Shown: positions 1-12,819, counted from the stretch's first letter. The stretch is DNA of 36,626 bases from Armadillidium nasatum (GCA_009176605.1 SEYY01001009.1:35001-71626); one strand, 5' to 3'. Numbers and translations are program-made. The notes: generated by a model not told the origin, from the sequence alone.

Positions 1-10
1 ATATATATAT
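1..10. repeat. (TA)n tract, right end
   Basis: The window opens in ten bases of alternating A and T. This is probably the tail of a TA microsatellite that continues to the left, since similar tracts recur throughout the window. Confidence 0.7.
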
Positions 11-1148
11 CCTAACTATTTTAAATAATAACTAAAAATTATTCTAAAACTAAAATTTGCAAAACTTTATATAATAATGTATTTTGAAATGCAATATTGA
101 ATTGAATGCAAAATTATGTTCTTGCATAAAATATACCCATTTTTTTATATTTTGATTTGATGTTATTTTCTTAAAGTGATAGGACAGGTTGTTGTAAAAT
201 TGTTAAATTTATCTAACCAGCTTGGAAAATAAAAAGTAGAAATTGTTCTGAAAATTATTCAATCTCTTCTTCTTTACTAAAAAGATAAAATGAGATAATT
301 TCAGAAGGTATTGATAAACTGAAAAAATGGTTGCCTGCTCTTATAGACGAGCCACCAAAGACTCCCCTAAGCCTGCCACTGCCAAAGAAGACTCACCTGG
401 GCCTGTCACTGCCAAAGAGACGCCGCTGACCTCCTGAAGATGTTGACTCTAATACTGAAGAGGAGAAATAGCTGTTCCCCATGTTGAAGCAGAAGTTGGG
501 GACTATCCTACTGAAGAGAAGCAGCAGTCCCCTAGCCGAAGCAGAAGTTCCCTCAGCTTCTACAACTGAAAAGACTGGGCAGTTTGGCTCCCAGCAAGAG
601 AAAACTCTCTCGGCCTGACTAGTCGAGTGGACTATACATCCTGGCAACCTCACTGTCTCCTGCTTGCTATCTCTCTGAGGCAGACCCTCTGGCTGAAAGA
701 GAGCTGTGAGAGTCGGTAGCCTGACACTCTCCTTCCCATAGGCTTGGTGATAGCAGTGAGCCATACAGATGGACTGCGTGAGAGTCGGTAGTTTGATACT
801 TTTTTATTCTACCTATACGACTCGGCGATCGCACATAGTCAACCAAGAGACACGGGCGAGTCCGAAGAGAAGTGAAGGCCACCACGCGTCTACAAGCAGA
901 CAACCCTACTACGATGCAAGACTCGAAGAACACTCAGACCCTGCTGAAGTCTCCTCTCTCATGCAAGGGCATCCTGGTAGAACCAGGCCCCTAAACCAGT
1001 CACAGACACACACTACTATAGTTACATACAATTATGAGGAAGCGAAAAAATTGTAATACTTAAAAAAAAAATTTTTTTTATCAAACTATTCTATTTTTCA
1101 TTAAATTCTATTTTATAAAATTTCTAATACAAACCTTCAAATATAAAA
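11..1148. other. Unrecognised sequence with a GC-richer island
   Basis: No gene recognised. The flanks are AT-rich. From about 320 to 1030 the composition becomes clearly more GC-rich. Within that island two 30-bp units, 359-388 and 389-418, are imperfect tandem copies sharing the core CACTGCCAAAGA. Short open frames exist on both strands (plus 769-1056, 95 codons; minus 393-764, 123 codons), but neither shows a recognisable domain. The island could be a decayed exon, a satellite fragment or the remains of a mobile element. Confidence 0.4.
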
Positions 1149-2039
1149 TTGACTTACTTAAAAAAGATAAAATTATATCCATCACAGTTTACCCTAAAAT
1201 ATAGAAATAATAAAAAGCATGAGGGAAAAATGGAGGAAGAATGCAATGAAAGAGTTCGAAAAAGCAGTGTCCATTGTAATAGCGGTAGTATAGAGAGAGC
1301 AAAGCAACAAATCAATGGGCAGAAAGAGACTGATGAGAATTAGTGAGAGCGAAAGAGTTGATAAGACAAAAAGCCATAGACTCCACCTTCTCAATGAGAG
1401 CTATGAGAACCATCCCAGATGTGCAAAGCATACCCAGCATAGGGGCAAATAACCCTATAAAGAGTAAGCAACTGGAGGAGGCATGAAAAAAATTGCAAAA
1501 GTGCTTCAAAACACCCAACCTCTTAGAAGCTTGTTTAGAAAGAGAACTAATGTGATCACTCCTAGATCACAAGAAAAAGTTACGTCAAGAATATTAAGGG
1601 CAGATGAAGATTTGTGTTGTATTTTCAAAGATGTCATAGTTGTGTGGAAGGTTGTGTTGAGTAGAGTGATGGATCAATTGAGTTTTTGAGGCAATGCGTT
1701 TCAGTTAAGAACATGAGGTGAAGAAGAGAGTGCTTGACAAAGAAAAAAGTAGACAAATGACTGTGAATGATGCAGAAATTAATGAAAAAAGAAGACTGTG
1801 CACCAGGGCAAGCCGACAGCAATCCCCATCATTGGATGTTGCCAACTCCCAAGTGATGATCGGGTGATAACTGGATGAGGGGTTTGTTTAGATAGCAGTC
1901 TTCCAAGCATCTCAGAGGCAGCTTTATATTTTGCCATTTTCCCATATAAAAAGATAATGCACAAGTAAGCACTTTCAAATTTGTGGGGAACATTAGAAAA
2001 ATAGAGACAGTAAAAAGTCACAGGGCCCTATTGAGACTG
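1149..2039. other. Intergenic sequence, no recognisable gene
   Basis: The plus strand from about 1210 to 1800 is purine-rich and encodes several short Lys/Glu/Arg-rich frames (1149-1343, 1483-1689) separated by stops. This could be a decayed coding region, but I see no conserved motif. Nothing else is recognisable here. Confidence 0.35.
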
Positions 2040-3373
2040 CCCCAGTAAAAACATAATAATACTGTAATGGTAATACTAATACATGCAAGAAAGACTAGGT
2101 CTATCCTATCCCTAGTATATTTAGTAAACCTAACTAATGACATTATACAACTAATTTCACATGCAACATGCAATAAGCTTGCAATGAATCAACACCACTA
2201 CAAAACTGCCAGTTAGGCTTTGTCACAAGCTGGTCTAAAAATTCATATATACCTGCCAATTTGGCTTAGTCAAGTTATACTATACAATACCTGAACCATC
2301 AATATATCTACCTAACCCCCTCTTAAATATTGCATGAGAATCACAGTCAACAATCTCCTGTGGCAAGTCATTCCAAAACTTAACAAACCTATTACTGATA
2401 GAGTATTTTCTTAGATCGAGATGGCATGAAATCTTTTTAATTTTCTTATTATGCCCTCTAGTTTCTCTTCCATGGTCCAGTATAAAGTATTTTTCAATCT
2501 CTGTATTACTGTCAGATGCAAATATTTTATAAACTTGCATCATATCCCCTCTGGGAAATCTTTCAATGGAGAACATTCCCAGCTCCATCAACCTCTCCCA
2601 ATAGCTCTTACTCTCGATGCTAGAAATAATCCTTGTTGCTCAATGTTATACTTTCTCCAGCATATCTATGTCTTTTCTTAAATGAGAAGCCCAAACTTGT
2701 GCACAGTATTCTGATGCTGACCTAACATAGCTATTATATAGCTTGCTTATAACCTCTTTGCTCTTGTAAGCTACACTGCAATTTATTATACCTAACATCT
2801 TATTAGCTCTACTCCTTGCTTCCAAACACTGATCGCCCACTTCGGATTACTGCTAATAATTGCAACTAAGTCTTTATCTTGGTCCACAGTCTCAAGCCAA
2901 TACCCATTCATATCTTAATTAAATCTTTCATTTGAGTAACCTACATGAAGAACTTTAATTTTTTACTATTAAATTTCATTTTCTGCTTATCTTCCCATCC
3001 AAAGAAGTCTATCTAGATCACCTTGAAGCTTAATACATCCATCATTATTCTTACTGAGGTGACCACTTTGTTATCATCTGCAAACTAAGAAACCTTACAT
3101 TTAAGACCTTCGTCTAAATCATTTATATATATGAGAAACAATAGTGGTCCCAGCAGAGAACCCTGTGGGACCCCACTTTCACTGTTTCCCATAATGACTT
3201 ATTTCCATTCAGTAGCATACACTGCCTAATGTTCTTCAATCGCTCATTAATACAACTGTCCACCACTCTACCAATACCACAATGTGACAACATTTGCAAC
3301 AACATTACATGGGGTACCTTATCAAAAGCTTTGCTAAAGTCTAAATATATAACAAAGTGGATTACCCCCTTCA
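2040..3373 (-). pseudogene. CR1/jockey-like LINE ORF2, 3' half (interrupted)
   Basis: The minus strand encodes the later part of a non-LTR reverse transcriptase in broken frames. Near 3340 it reads VIYLDFSKAFDKV (RT motif A region). From 3305 to 3123 it reads a stretch with INERLKNIRQCMLLNG. The YADD region falls in a decayed part. From 2840 to 2646 it reads SRANKMLGIINCSVAYKSKE and then YNSYVRSASEYCAQVWASHL. From 2591 to 2280 it holds the C-terminal segment ending near FVKFWNDLPQEIV. All of these are typical of jockey/CR1 ORF2 proteins. Several frameshifts and stops show it is dead. The 2040-2280 part is taken as 3' untranslated sequence by inference only. The upstream part of the same copy continues at 6811-6925, beyond the nested element. 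Confidence 0.85.
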
Positions 3374-3851
3374 GTCATTGATAGTTGGTGATAGAGTGTG
3401 GACGTTTGTGTTTAGTTATACCCAGTTTTATTTATTTATTTTTTAAGTGAGTGTGATTAAAAATTTTTATCGTTTTAAGTTTTTAGTCATTCTCTAGTTT
3501 TAATTCTATTTCTGTGTCTTGTTTTAAGTGTTTTTAAATCTGTGAAGTGTTTTTGTTTTAGTACATATGAACGTGTACGGTGAAAAGATTTTAGCCTCCT
3601 GAAACTTTTTTTTACTAGATGCAGCAGTATCAAGATAAGTACTAATTATATTTTTATTGTTTATTTTAAACATTTAATTCATAATTTATTTGTTTGTTTG
3701 TTTGTATGATTATTTATTTATTGTTTGTTTAATGTTATTAATGTTATAATTATTATTTTTTCTTTTGGCTACATGATATGCTTTTAATTTTGTTTTAACA
3801 CCCCGTTTTACCTCGTTTACTGCTTGTGTATGTACGTTCGTGTACTTGTGA

Positions 3852-4830
3852 GTGTACGTGAGTGTGGGTGAGTGCTTGTGTGCTCTTCAAATGATGAGAT
3901 TGAGAGGGCGTATGGGTGGGTGCAGACGGGGGCTTTCTATTGACTTTGCCAATGTCTGTGGCCTTCGCTCTAATATCGAATCTGTGGAATATAACCTCTC
4001 TAATTCTCATCCTAGCCTTTTGCTTCTGTCTGAGACCCAGTTGGACAGGGATTCTTTCTCTAACAACCTCAATGTCTCCAACTACAATTTTTTTCACAAT
4101 TTCCGACTAAATAGTGGTGTCTGTGCCTATATTAACATTAACACTCCTGACTCGTCTCATAAATCTAGAATCTCCTAATTTCGATGTTTTATGGCTCAAA
4201 ATCTATCTTCCTACTACTACAATTATCTTGTGTTTCTGCTACTGCTCCCCTAATGGAACAGATTTTCCAGTTATTCTTCAATATCTTACTACTTCCCACG
4301 AGACTGTCACTTCTTCTCATCCAAATGCAGAAGTCCTCTATTTAGGGGATTTCAACGTACACCACACTGAAAGGGAGGCCAAATAATTCAGCATTCTCAA
4401 CGATCTGAAGCAGTTGATTAGGGAGCCCACATGCATCCCAGATCGTCCTAACAAATTCTTGAATACACTTAATTTATGCTTCACCACTACTCCTTCTAGA
4501 TATAAATACACCATTTTCCCTCCCATTGGTAACTCTGACCATAATCTTATAGCTCTTATTTATAATGCTTTCTCTCCAACAGCTCCACCATGCCCTAAAC
4601 GTACTTTCTGGCACTTTAATCTGGTTAATTGGAGGGCAATGCAACGGTTCTTAGCTAACTATCATTGGAGTGAATCTTGCTTCGTCTCGGGGGACACTTC
4701 TGTCTCTGCTGAAAAGGTAGGGGCTGTGATCCTTGATGGGATGGGCAGATTCATTCCATCTTTAACTAAATCCATGGTTCAATGGCATCTGTTCTCTCGT
4801 CCTTCGGGAGAGAGACATTGCTTATCGTGA
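3852..4830 (+). pseudogene. LINE endonuclease (APE-like) domain, frameshifted
   Basis: The domain cleaves target DNA for target-primed reverse transcription. The reading starts near FANVCGLRSNIESV with LLLLSETQLDRDS (the metal-binding E of the endonuclease). It shifts frame near 4110, continues with SPNFDVLWLKIYLP and CFCYCSPNGTDFP, and reaches the GDFNVHH motif at about 4350. After another break it includes GNSDHNLIAL near 4530, the SDH catalytic signature. The order of E, GDFN and SDH motifs is that of APE-type endonucleases of jockey-clade LINEs. At least two frameshifts and the stop after GDFNVHHTEREAK break it. Confidence 0.85.
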
Positions 4831-5164
4831 ATGGAAAAACTCTCCTTCTCCTATCACTCTTGTTAATTTTCATTCAGCTCGGAATCGTTGCAGGGATGTT
4901 CTTAGACGGACTAAGCGTGCTTTCACAAAAAGGAAGTGCGCTGACCTCCATGGCTCTCATACTGATAAAAATTTCTGGCCTCTTGTCAAAAATATTCCTA
5001 ATAACTTCTGTAAATCTGCCTTTCCTCCTCTTATTCACTCTGATGCTTCTGTTGCAAATACTCCCTCTGACAAGGCTAATCTCTTCGGCCTCATTTTCTC
5101 ATCTAATTCCACCCTGCTCAATTCTGGCATCCCTCCTCCTACTCCATCTCCTCTCAGGCATCCC

Positions 5165-6109
5165 ATGTCTCTACCTGTAATTACTCATGATCGGGTGCAT
5201 GGGATCCTGAAATCTATGAACGTCAGGAAGGCCAGTGGACCGGATGGCATTTCCCCTCATGTTCTGAGGGAGTGTGCTTCTGAGTTAGCGCCTGTCCTCG
5301 TTCAACTCTACTCTCTATGCCTTAATACTAATACTTTTCCTCAATGCTGGAAGCATGAATTTGTTCAGCCGATCCAAAAAAAGGTAGCCGCTCTGACCCT
5401 TCTAACTATCGACCTATAGCTCTCACTTGTGTTCTATCTAAAAATTTTGAAACTCTCCTCAACCCTCATTTCCTGTATCATTTGGAGTCTCATTCTCTTC
5501 TCTCAGATCACCAGTATGGCTTTCGAAGCTCAAGGTCAACTGGTGACATACTTTCCAATCTTACTGATCTATGGTCTTCTGCCCTTAGGGACTTCGGGGA
5601 GTCTTGTGGTGGTGGTGCTTGACATATCCAAGGCTTTCGACCGGGTATGGCATACGTCGCTGATCTCCAAGCTCCCTTCCTTTGGGTTTCCTCCTTCCCT
5701 TTGCTTACTCTTGTCAAGTTTTCTCTCAGATCGTTCCATCTCGGAATTCGTAGATGGAGCAACCACTTCCTCCTTTTCTGTCAACTGTGGTGTTTCTCAG
5801 GGTTCTGTTTTATCTCCAACCTTATTCTTACTTTTCATTAACGATCTTCTTAACTGCACTTCTAACTCTGTTCACTCTTATGCTGATGACTCAACTCTAC
5901 ATTCTTCTACACATTTCAAATCTGTTTCCTCTTTTGCTTCTAGAGTTGCTTCTCGTCTTCAACTTTCCGATTCTATTCTTGCCGATCTGGATATGATTTC
6001 CCTCTGGGGTCATAGCAACCTTGTGAAAAACTCAACTTCTTCACATCTCCCTCTCAAAAACACCTCCTCTTTCCTATCCTCTTCGATGGCTCTACCGTCC
6101 CACCTCTAA
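5165..6109 (+). pseudogene. LINE reverse transcriptase domain, frameshifted
   Basis: This is the polymerase core of the nested LINE. At 5165-5419 it reads NVRKASGPDGISPHVL, the start of the RT domain in jockey-like ORF2. A frameshift near 5400 splits the NYRPIAL block. It resumes with VVVLDISKAFDRVWH (motif A, catalytic D) at about 5610-5650 and GVSQGSVLSPTLFLLFIND at about 5790-5845. SYADDS (catalytic Asp pair) follows at about 5876-5893. The catalytic residues are intact although the frame is not. The segment from 4830 to 5165 is readable only in other frames. Confidence 0.9.
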
Positions 6110-6147
6110 ATAACATTAACATTCTTGGTCTTAACATAAACAAAAAA

Positions 6148-6702
6148 TTGTCTTGGAAACCACACATCACAATGGTTGCTAAAGCAGCCTCTAAGAAGCT
6201 GGAAGTTCTGTTCAGGTTGCGAGAATTTTTTCCTTCTGAGCAGTTACTCCAAATATATAAGGGTCTTATTCACCCTTGTATGGAGTACTGTTTTCACATT
6301 TGGGGGGGCTCCGGCTCCTCCTCTCTTCTGGATAGGGTTGAGTCTAAAGCTAAAAGATTAATTAACTGTCCCCTACTTTCTAACTCTCTTGACCCTCTAT
6401 CTCTGCGACGTGACGTTGGCGCACTATCCCTTTTCTATAGGTACTACAATGGCAGGTGCTCGAGGGAATAGGCCTCCCGCATTCCTCCACCGTTGCGTCG
6501 TCCTCATTACACAAGGGGTGCCCTTCTTTCACACAAATTTTGTGTTGATGTAGGAAACCCCAGGATAGCCCGTTGTGGTGCCTCCTTCTTTCCAGCCACC
6601 TCTGTTCTGTGGAACTCTCTACCATCATCTATTTTTCCTCCTGTATTTAATCTTCCACTCTTCAAGGCTTCAGTCTGTGCACACCTGAGAAATATGCACT
6701 AG
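6148..6702 (+). pseudogene. LINE ORF2 C-terminal region
   Basis: After a break near 6110 the frame reads WKPHITMVAKAASKKLEVLF, then YKGLIHPCMEYCFHIWGG and SLLDRVESKAKRLI. This is the thumb-like region that follows RT in jockey-type ORF2. A stop at about 6470 is followed by a second frame (6493-6702) with the conserved ending FPATSVLWNSLPSSIFPP, which closes at 6702. The 3' UTR and A-rich tail follow directly. Confidence 0.85.
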
Positions 6703-6810
6703 GTGTGTGTTTGAGTGATCTTTTCTTCATTTTGTGTGCCCCTTCCTTGAAAAGGGCTGTCTGAGAGTGGTGGCGTTGTTAAAAAAAATAAAAAAAAATA
6801 AAAAAAAAAA

Positions 6811-6925
6811 TCTATATATTCAGGAATACATTCCATAAATTCCAGGTTCCAAGATCTACCCTTTCTAAAACCATGCTGGGAGTTATACAGTATCTTTTCA
6901 TTAAAATGTTTCTCTATTGTTAAAA
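6811..6925 (-). pseudogene. CR1/jockey-like LINE ORF2, upstream fragment
   Basis: The minus strand reads IEKHFNEKILYNSQHGFRKG followed by RSWNLEFMECIPEYID. This is the RT segment that should sit just upstream of the VIYLDFSKAF motif at 3340, so it is the other half of the LINE interrupted by the 3374-6810 insertion. A short deletion has removed a few residues after RS. Upstream (higher coordinates) homology stops at about 6920, so this LINE copy is itself 5'-truncated. Confidence 0.85.
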
Positions 6926-7380
<455 letters not shown>

Positions 7381-7464
7381 AAAAAACAATTTTGGGCTTA
7401 TATTTCAGTTTCTTATTTAATCAGCCAAATTTTATTACTCTTTCTGCTAATTAAAAGTTAATAC

Positions 7465-7905
<441 letters not shown>

Positions 7906-7948
7906 TTATTAATTAATAGGCAATTTCACTATAGGTTTTTCGTTGCTG

Positions 7949-7951
<3 letters not shown>

Positions 7952-8014
<63 letters not shown>
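7952..8014. repeat. (TA)n microsatellite abutting an assembly gap
   Basis: TA repeats run straight into the run of N. The assembly probably stopped in this tract. Because the Gypsy copy on the far side of the gap ends at another TA tract, this may be the left half of its insertion target. Confidence 0.9.
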
Positions 8015-8114
8015 NNNNNNNNNNNNNNNNNNNNNNNNNNNNNNNNNNNNNNNNNNNNNNNNNNNNNNNNNNNNNNNNNNNNNNNNNNNNNNNNNNNNNN
8101 NNNNNNNNNNNNNN
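8015..8114. other. Assembly gap (100 N)
   Basis: Exactly 100 Ns, a common placeholder for a gap of unknown length. The missing sequence should include most of the 5' LTR of Gypsy A copy 1, because only about the last 108 bp of that LTR remain on the right. Confidence 0.99.
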
Positions 8115-8222
8115 TTAAAAAAAAAAAAAGATTAGAAGAAACACTGTCAAGTAATTAAAAGTTTAATATAGAATAGACCAGAAACCTTGTCTGTGGGGTA
8201 AAACTTAGGCCTCACCATTGCA
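8115..8222 (+). repeat. 5' LTR remnant of Gypsy A copy 1
   Basis: From the gap edge to ATTGCA at 8222 the sequence matches the last part of the 3' LTR (about 16815-16922). Shared blocks include GATTAGAAGAAACACTG versus GATTAGGAGAAATACTG, AGTAATTAAA, ACAGACCAGAAA-type text and a common CACTATTGCA-like end. The match stops at the same CA in both, which fixes the LTR 3' boundary. The two LTRs differ at many positions, implying an old insertion. Confidence 0.75.
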
Positions 8223-8589
8223 GATTTAGTGAAAATCCCAGAATAACATTTGAACAAGAAACAAATAAATAGACAATACAAATGAATAAATAAATAATTT
8301 TTTTTAAAACTTTGAAAAGAATTAACAAGTGAATAGACTAAAATAAAACAAGATTATCATATGCTAGGCCTAAGAGTCAATGTCCATATGAAGTAAATAA
8401 TAAATTTTATTCACAGAAAAGCTAGATATAATTAAAAACTGTAACTTTATGAACAATTAATAAAAAATTTCTGAAATTTAAAATACTTTATGCCTTCAAT
8501 TGCATATAACATAGCACCAAAATCAACCACCAAATTAATCTCTTCCAAATCTGGTACAGTAAAGCTGTGCATCCTGTAGGGGTGGATGC
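8223..8589 (+). other. Leader of Gypsy A copy 1
   Basis: AT-rich untranslated leader. It aligns with the leader of copy 2 at 20245-20560: both have AAATAAATAAATAAT and then a block around AATTTAAAATACTTTA followed by GCCT. The primer-binding site should lie immediately after 8222. Here it reads TTTAGTGAAAATCCC, which is degenerate compared with copy 2. Confidence 0.6.
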
Positions 8590-9370
8590 TGAAGCACATG
8601 CTCATAGAACAAATAACAGTGAAGCAGAAAGAAGTAATCATTTCAGTGCAGGGTGAAGTGCAGCTAGTGACAGTTCACATTTCAGAAGCTCTTCACTTGA
8701 GCCCTATAGAAACTGAAAGACACTCACTATTCAGGAGTTGCCCCAATTTGACAAATGAGACATTGAAAAATGGATACAGAGGGGACACCTCAATTTATAA
8801 AATGGTAGAAGCAGCAAATAAATATATGGTACGAAGCAGAAGAACTGCACTGGATTCTTACTGCAATGCTTAGGTCAATGCAATAGATTCCTTACTTCCT
8901 ACTAGACCTTCAAGAGAACCCACACCACCACCTGTTAACAATGTTTCCAAAAGTGATTTTGCTAGAAAATCCAGTCAAATTGCAGAGTTGTTCCAAAAGA
9001 TGGAAGATCTTACATCCAGTGTACATAGACTCTAAATAAGGATGCTGCAAAACAATAATGGTAGAACAAGAGGCCAGTCTCCCAGAGGCCAGTCTCCCAG
9101 AGGCAGGTCATCTTTAAGATTTTGGCCAAAAGGTGCTCTTTGCTATTACCACTACAAGTTTTGAGAAAAAGGTAGATGACAAGGAGGCAGCTGTCGATGG
9201 GCACCATTGCCAACACAACTTCCCACTTCAGGACCTCTCTCGGGAAACGAATTAGTGGGGCGAAATTAAGCCCCACTAAAAGAAATTCAAAAGTTCAATT
9301 TAATAATACAATAATGCATAAGATACGTAGTGATAATAGTGCATGCACAATATACAAAACATTATGAGGA
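8590..9370 (+). pseudogene. gag remnant of Gypsy A copy 1
   Basis: Broken gag. The start aligns to codons shortly after the gag ATG of copy 2 (GTGGATGCTGAAGCACATGC versus its counterpart near 21260). A deletion of several hundred bases then jumps from near 8770 to the SIYKMVEAANKYM segment, matching IYKMAEAADKCM of copy 2. The nucleocapsid-like end has GALCYYHYKF near 9130 and GGSCRWAP near 9190, a Cys/His cluster typical of some Gypsy gag proteins. Stops occur throughout. Confidence 0.75.
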
Positions 9371-9779
9371 AGAAAATACGAGCTACCCCTAATAAATAAT
9401 GATAATATGTTTCAAAAATGTAAATATTACTTCACTGCCTTTTTACACAAATAAATAATAACAATAATGCTCAAGTTCATTTGAATGGGATTGCTACAAC
9501 TGATTTAAAACCATAGGTTTTAAGCGAAAAAGCATCTCAGTGCTGATTGAACACTGAACTGAGATTGAACAATGTCATAAGGAAGTACTGCAATCTACTT
9601 ATAATAATATTAAGCGTAAAATTATGCATTATCATGATGGTGAAAAGATAGTAACCGTGCAAGAGCAATTAGCTCTTAGCAAAAATACGGTAAGGCTGGT
9701 TGAAAATGCATGTTTTTACAGTGGTGCAGGGGTTTCCAGAATATTAAATGTATTAAATATTTAAAAACCCAATTTAAAA

Positions 9780-10240
9780 TTAAATCGTCTCTTCCACATC
9801 TATGATGTTAATTCTATGAGTTATATTATAATCAACACAGGAAGTACTTTCTCTATACTTAAAGCTTCTGCAGATGAGAAGAACGAACCTATTTTCTTTC
9901 TTACAGCTAGAAATGGAAGCCAGATCAATATTTATAATAGTGTAAATAAAAATCTTAATTTTTTATTACTTTGTGAAATTGAACATAACATTTTAATATG
10001 CAACATATTTACAAATATATTAGGTATGGATTCTTTTTAATATGATTTCTTATCAGATTTTAGTTACCATTGGATTTTTGATGGCCAGACTGGGTTCTCT
10101 TGTGAAGTAATCATAGGAAATGATTTTGAATTTCTGCCCATAACTAGAATTAATCATTTTGTAAATGATACCTTCTCTCTAAACTACCTTCCATGCCTTC
10201 TCTTCAATCTATTAATTAATTTTAAAATATTATTTACTGA
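9780..10240 (+). pseudogene. Aspartic protease remnant of Gypsy A copy 1
   Basis: The frame at 9816-10040 reads MSYIIINTGSTFSILKASAD. By alignment with copy 2 (YIIDSGSKLSCF) the active-site DSG has become NTG, so the catalytic Asp is lost. The downstream part to about 10240 aligns with copy 2 (FQKYNFLLDFSNH and GSSCDVIVGND equivalents) but is frameshifted at about 10040. Confidence 0.75.
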
Positions 10241-10272
10241 TTTATATATAAATGATAGCACCAAACTATGCA

Positions 10273-10274
10273 AC

Positions 10275-10328
<54 letters not shown>
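10273..10328. repeat. (AAT)n microsatellite
   Basis: About 56 bp of AAT triplets just upstream of the palindromic insertion. The equivalent place in copy 2 (around 23290) has no such expansion. Confidence 0.95.
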
Positions 10329-10329
<1 letters not shown>

Positions 10330-10640
10330 CAATGGTAAATTAGAATATTGGGTCATTCCAAGTCACTTCAACCGACAAAAAACCCTGACCCCTTTCGATT
10401 TGTATAAAAAGTGGCACACTAACAGATCTTGTTGAGAAAATATGAATGGCGTTTATTGCAGGTCTCTAGCTCATACGGTTCAGAAGATATGACCTTTGAA
10501 ACTTTGGTCAAAAATGTCAATTTTCAGAGAGTAGTCCGAGGTCAAAATACAATATCTCGGCTTCTATGGCACTTAGAAGCATCGTGTAAAGACCATTTAA
10601 AAGATCTTGAATAGCGGTACAACATTTATTTAGATGATTT

Positions 10641-10698
10641 TGACCTCGGAGGTCAAATAAAAAATTTGACCTATTGGTGACCTTGACCTTGACCTTGA
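10641..10698. promoter_or_regulatory. Cluster of AGGTCA half-sites, left arm
   Basis: TGACCTCGGAGGTCA at 10641-10655 is an everted AGGTCA repeat with 3-bp spacing. At 10678-10698 three overlapping TGACCTTGA units occur (reverse complement TCAAGGTCA). TCAAGGTCA is the known monomer site of FTZ-F1/SF-1 and ERR nuclear receptors. Whether anything binds here is inference, as no gene start is nearby. Confidence 0.4.
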
Positions 10699-10902
10699 AA
10701 AAAAACCTCATCTTCGATTTTTTTCAAACTTTGCTGAATTATTGTTATATATGTATATTTTAATTTTTTTAATGAATTATTTTTGGTTTTGGCTTGGTTT
10801 AGAAAATATAAGCAATTTAATAAGTACAAATATCACATTTTTCACTTTTTTGCGATTTTTATCTCTTTCAATGTATAGTTCCAACATTTCCATTTCTCTC
10901 TC

Positions 10903-10910
10903 TATATATA

Positions 10911-10985
<75 letters not shown>
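10903..10985. repeat. (TA)n in left arm of palindrome
   Basis: TA tract with one interruption (ATTAT near 10917). It has a mirrored partner at 12713-12811 in the other arm, so it was present before or copied with the inverted duplication. Confidence 0.95.
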
Positions 10986-10988
<3 letters not shown>

Positions 10989-11799
10989 GGCTGGCTGCTG
11001 CCGAGTATATTTTTCTCGTATTCTCTGAGGAATATAGTCTTACCTGCTTGTTGCTTTGCTGTTATGCTGTTTGATTTTGACTGTGCTTGGGATCCACAAT
11101 ATTAATGTGCATGTGCCATGTCCTAGACTGGAGAGCGTGAAGGGAGATTGATATTAACATGTTTATTTGTTTAAATACGTTAATGTTATTCTTCTATGTT
11201 AAATTTATTTTTTATTATTATTATTTATTGAGTGCACTTGTGCTAATGAAAAGTCTTATGAGCTATTGTTCCCATTTCGGGCAATAATTAAAAACAGGTT
11301 ATTCTTATTCAAACAGGTTGTTATTCTCAAGAAGGCATATTACCCTTTCAAGAGTAGGTTATATTCTTTGTGTTTTTATTATTATTATTATTATTAATTC
11401 ATTATATATTTTTAGATCATTTAAACTGAGGTGAGGCACTGGGGTAATTATTTATAATTCTCACAAGTGCCGGTCTAGGGCCTTATTGCCTAGTGCTAAT
11501 CTGGAGTTATAATCTCTATACCTATCAGGTAGAAAATATAGATAAGAGACCTTAATGGTTTTTGAGATTATCATATATTTTTTTTTTTTTATAAAATTTT
11601 AATATTTAATATTCACTTTGGGAAAAGAAAATATGTCAGTAGTGTGATAAATTTCACAGTAAAACGTTTTCCACTTTCAAATCTTTGGTTGTTTTAAACC
11701 ATTACTCTTTTTTTTCTTCTTTATTTTGTGTATATAAAGAGGCTATCCTGTGTACTGTGAACTATAGATAATTTTATGTGAACATTGTAAGTGTAAGAT

Positions 11800-11901
<102 letters not shown>

Positions 11902-12710
11902 ATCTTACACTTACAATATTCACATAAAATTATCTATAGTTCACAGTACACAAGATAGCCTCTTTATATACACAAAATAAAGAGAAAAAAAGAGTAATGG
12001 TTTAAAACAACCAAAGATTTGAAAGTGGAAAATGTTTTACTGTGAAATTTATCACACTACTGACATATTTTCTTTTCCCAAAGTGAATACTAAATATTAA
12101 AATTTTATAAAAAAAAAAAAATATATGATAATCTCAAAAACCATTAAGGTCTCTTATCTATATTTTCTACCTGATAGGTATAGAGATTATAACTCCAGAT
12201 TAGCACTAGGCAATAAGGCCCTAGACCGGCACCTGTGAGAATTATAAATAATTACCCCAGTGCCTCACCTCAATTTAAATGATCTAAAAATATATAATGA
12301 ATTAATAATAATAATAATAAAAACACAAAGAATATAACCTACTCTTGAAAGGGTAATATGCCTTCTTGAGAATAACAACCTGTTTGAATAAGAATAACCT
12401 GTTTTTAATTATTGCCCGAAATGGGAACAATAGCTCATAAGACTTTTCATTAGCACAAGTGCACTCAATAAATAATAATAATAAAAATAAATTTAACATA
12501 GAAGAATAACATTAACGTATCTAAACAAATAAACATGTTAACATCAATCTCCCTTCACGCTCTCCAGTCTAGGACATGGCACATGCACATTAATATTGTG
12601 GATCCCAAGCACAGTCAAAATCAAACAGCATAACAGCAAAGCAACAAGCAGGTAAGACTATATTCCTCAGAGAATACGAGAAAAATATATACTCGGCAGC
12701 AGCCAGCCCC

Positions 12711-12819
<109 letters not shown>

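Larger units (their letters stand above)
3374..6810 (+). mobile_element. Jockey-type LINE nested inside another LINE
   Basis: This element of about 3.4 kb separates two parts of the minus-strand LINE that would be contiguous without it. It runs in order: a 5' untranslated stretch (3374 to about 3850), an endonuclease domain, a reverse transcriptase domain, a C-terminal region, a short 3' UTR and an A-rich tail of A7-10T units at 6781-6810. The host reading resumes on the other side with little loss. I see no long target-site duplication. Frameshifts and stops break the ORF several times, so the copy is non-autonomous. A 5'-truncated relative lies at 34383-34885. Confidence 0.9.

Noticed and set aside
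5508-5784. Minus-strand ORFs inside the nested LINE
   Set aside because: They are antisense shadows of the RT domain on the plus strand.
10429-10614. A 61-codon gene present in both arms of the palindrome
   Set aside because: Its duplication is explained by the inverted repeat. No known domain or codon signal supports coding.
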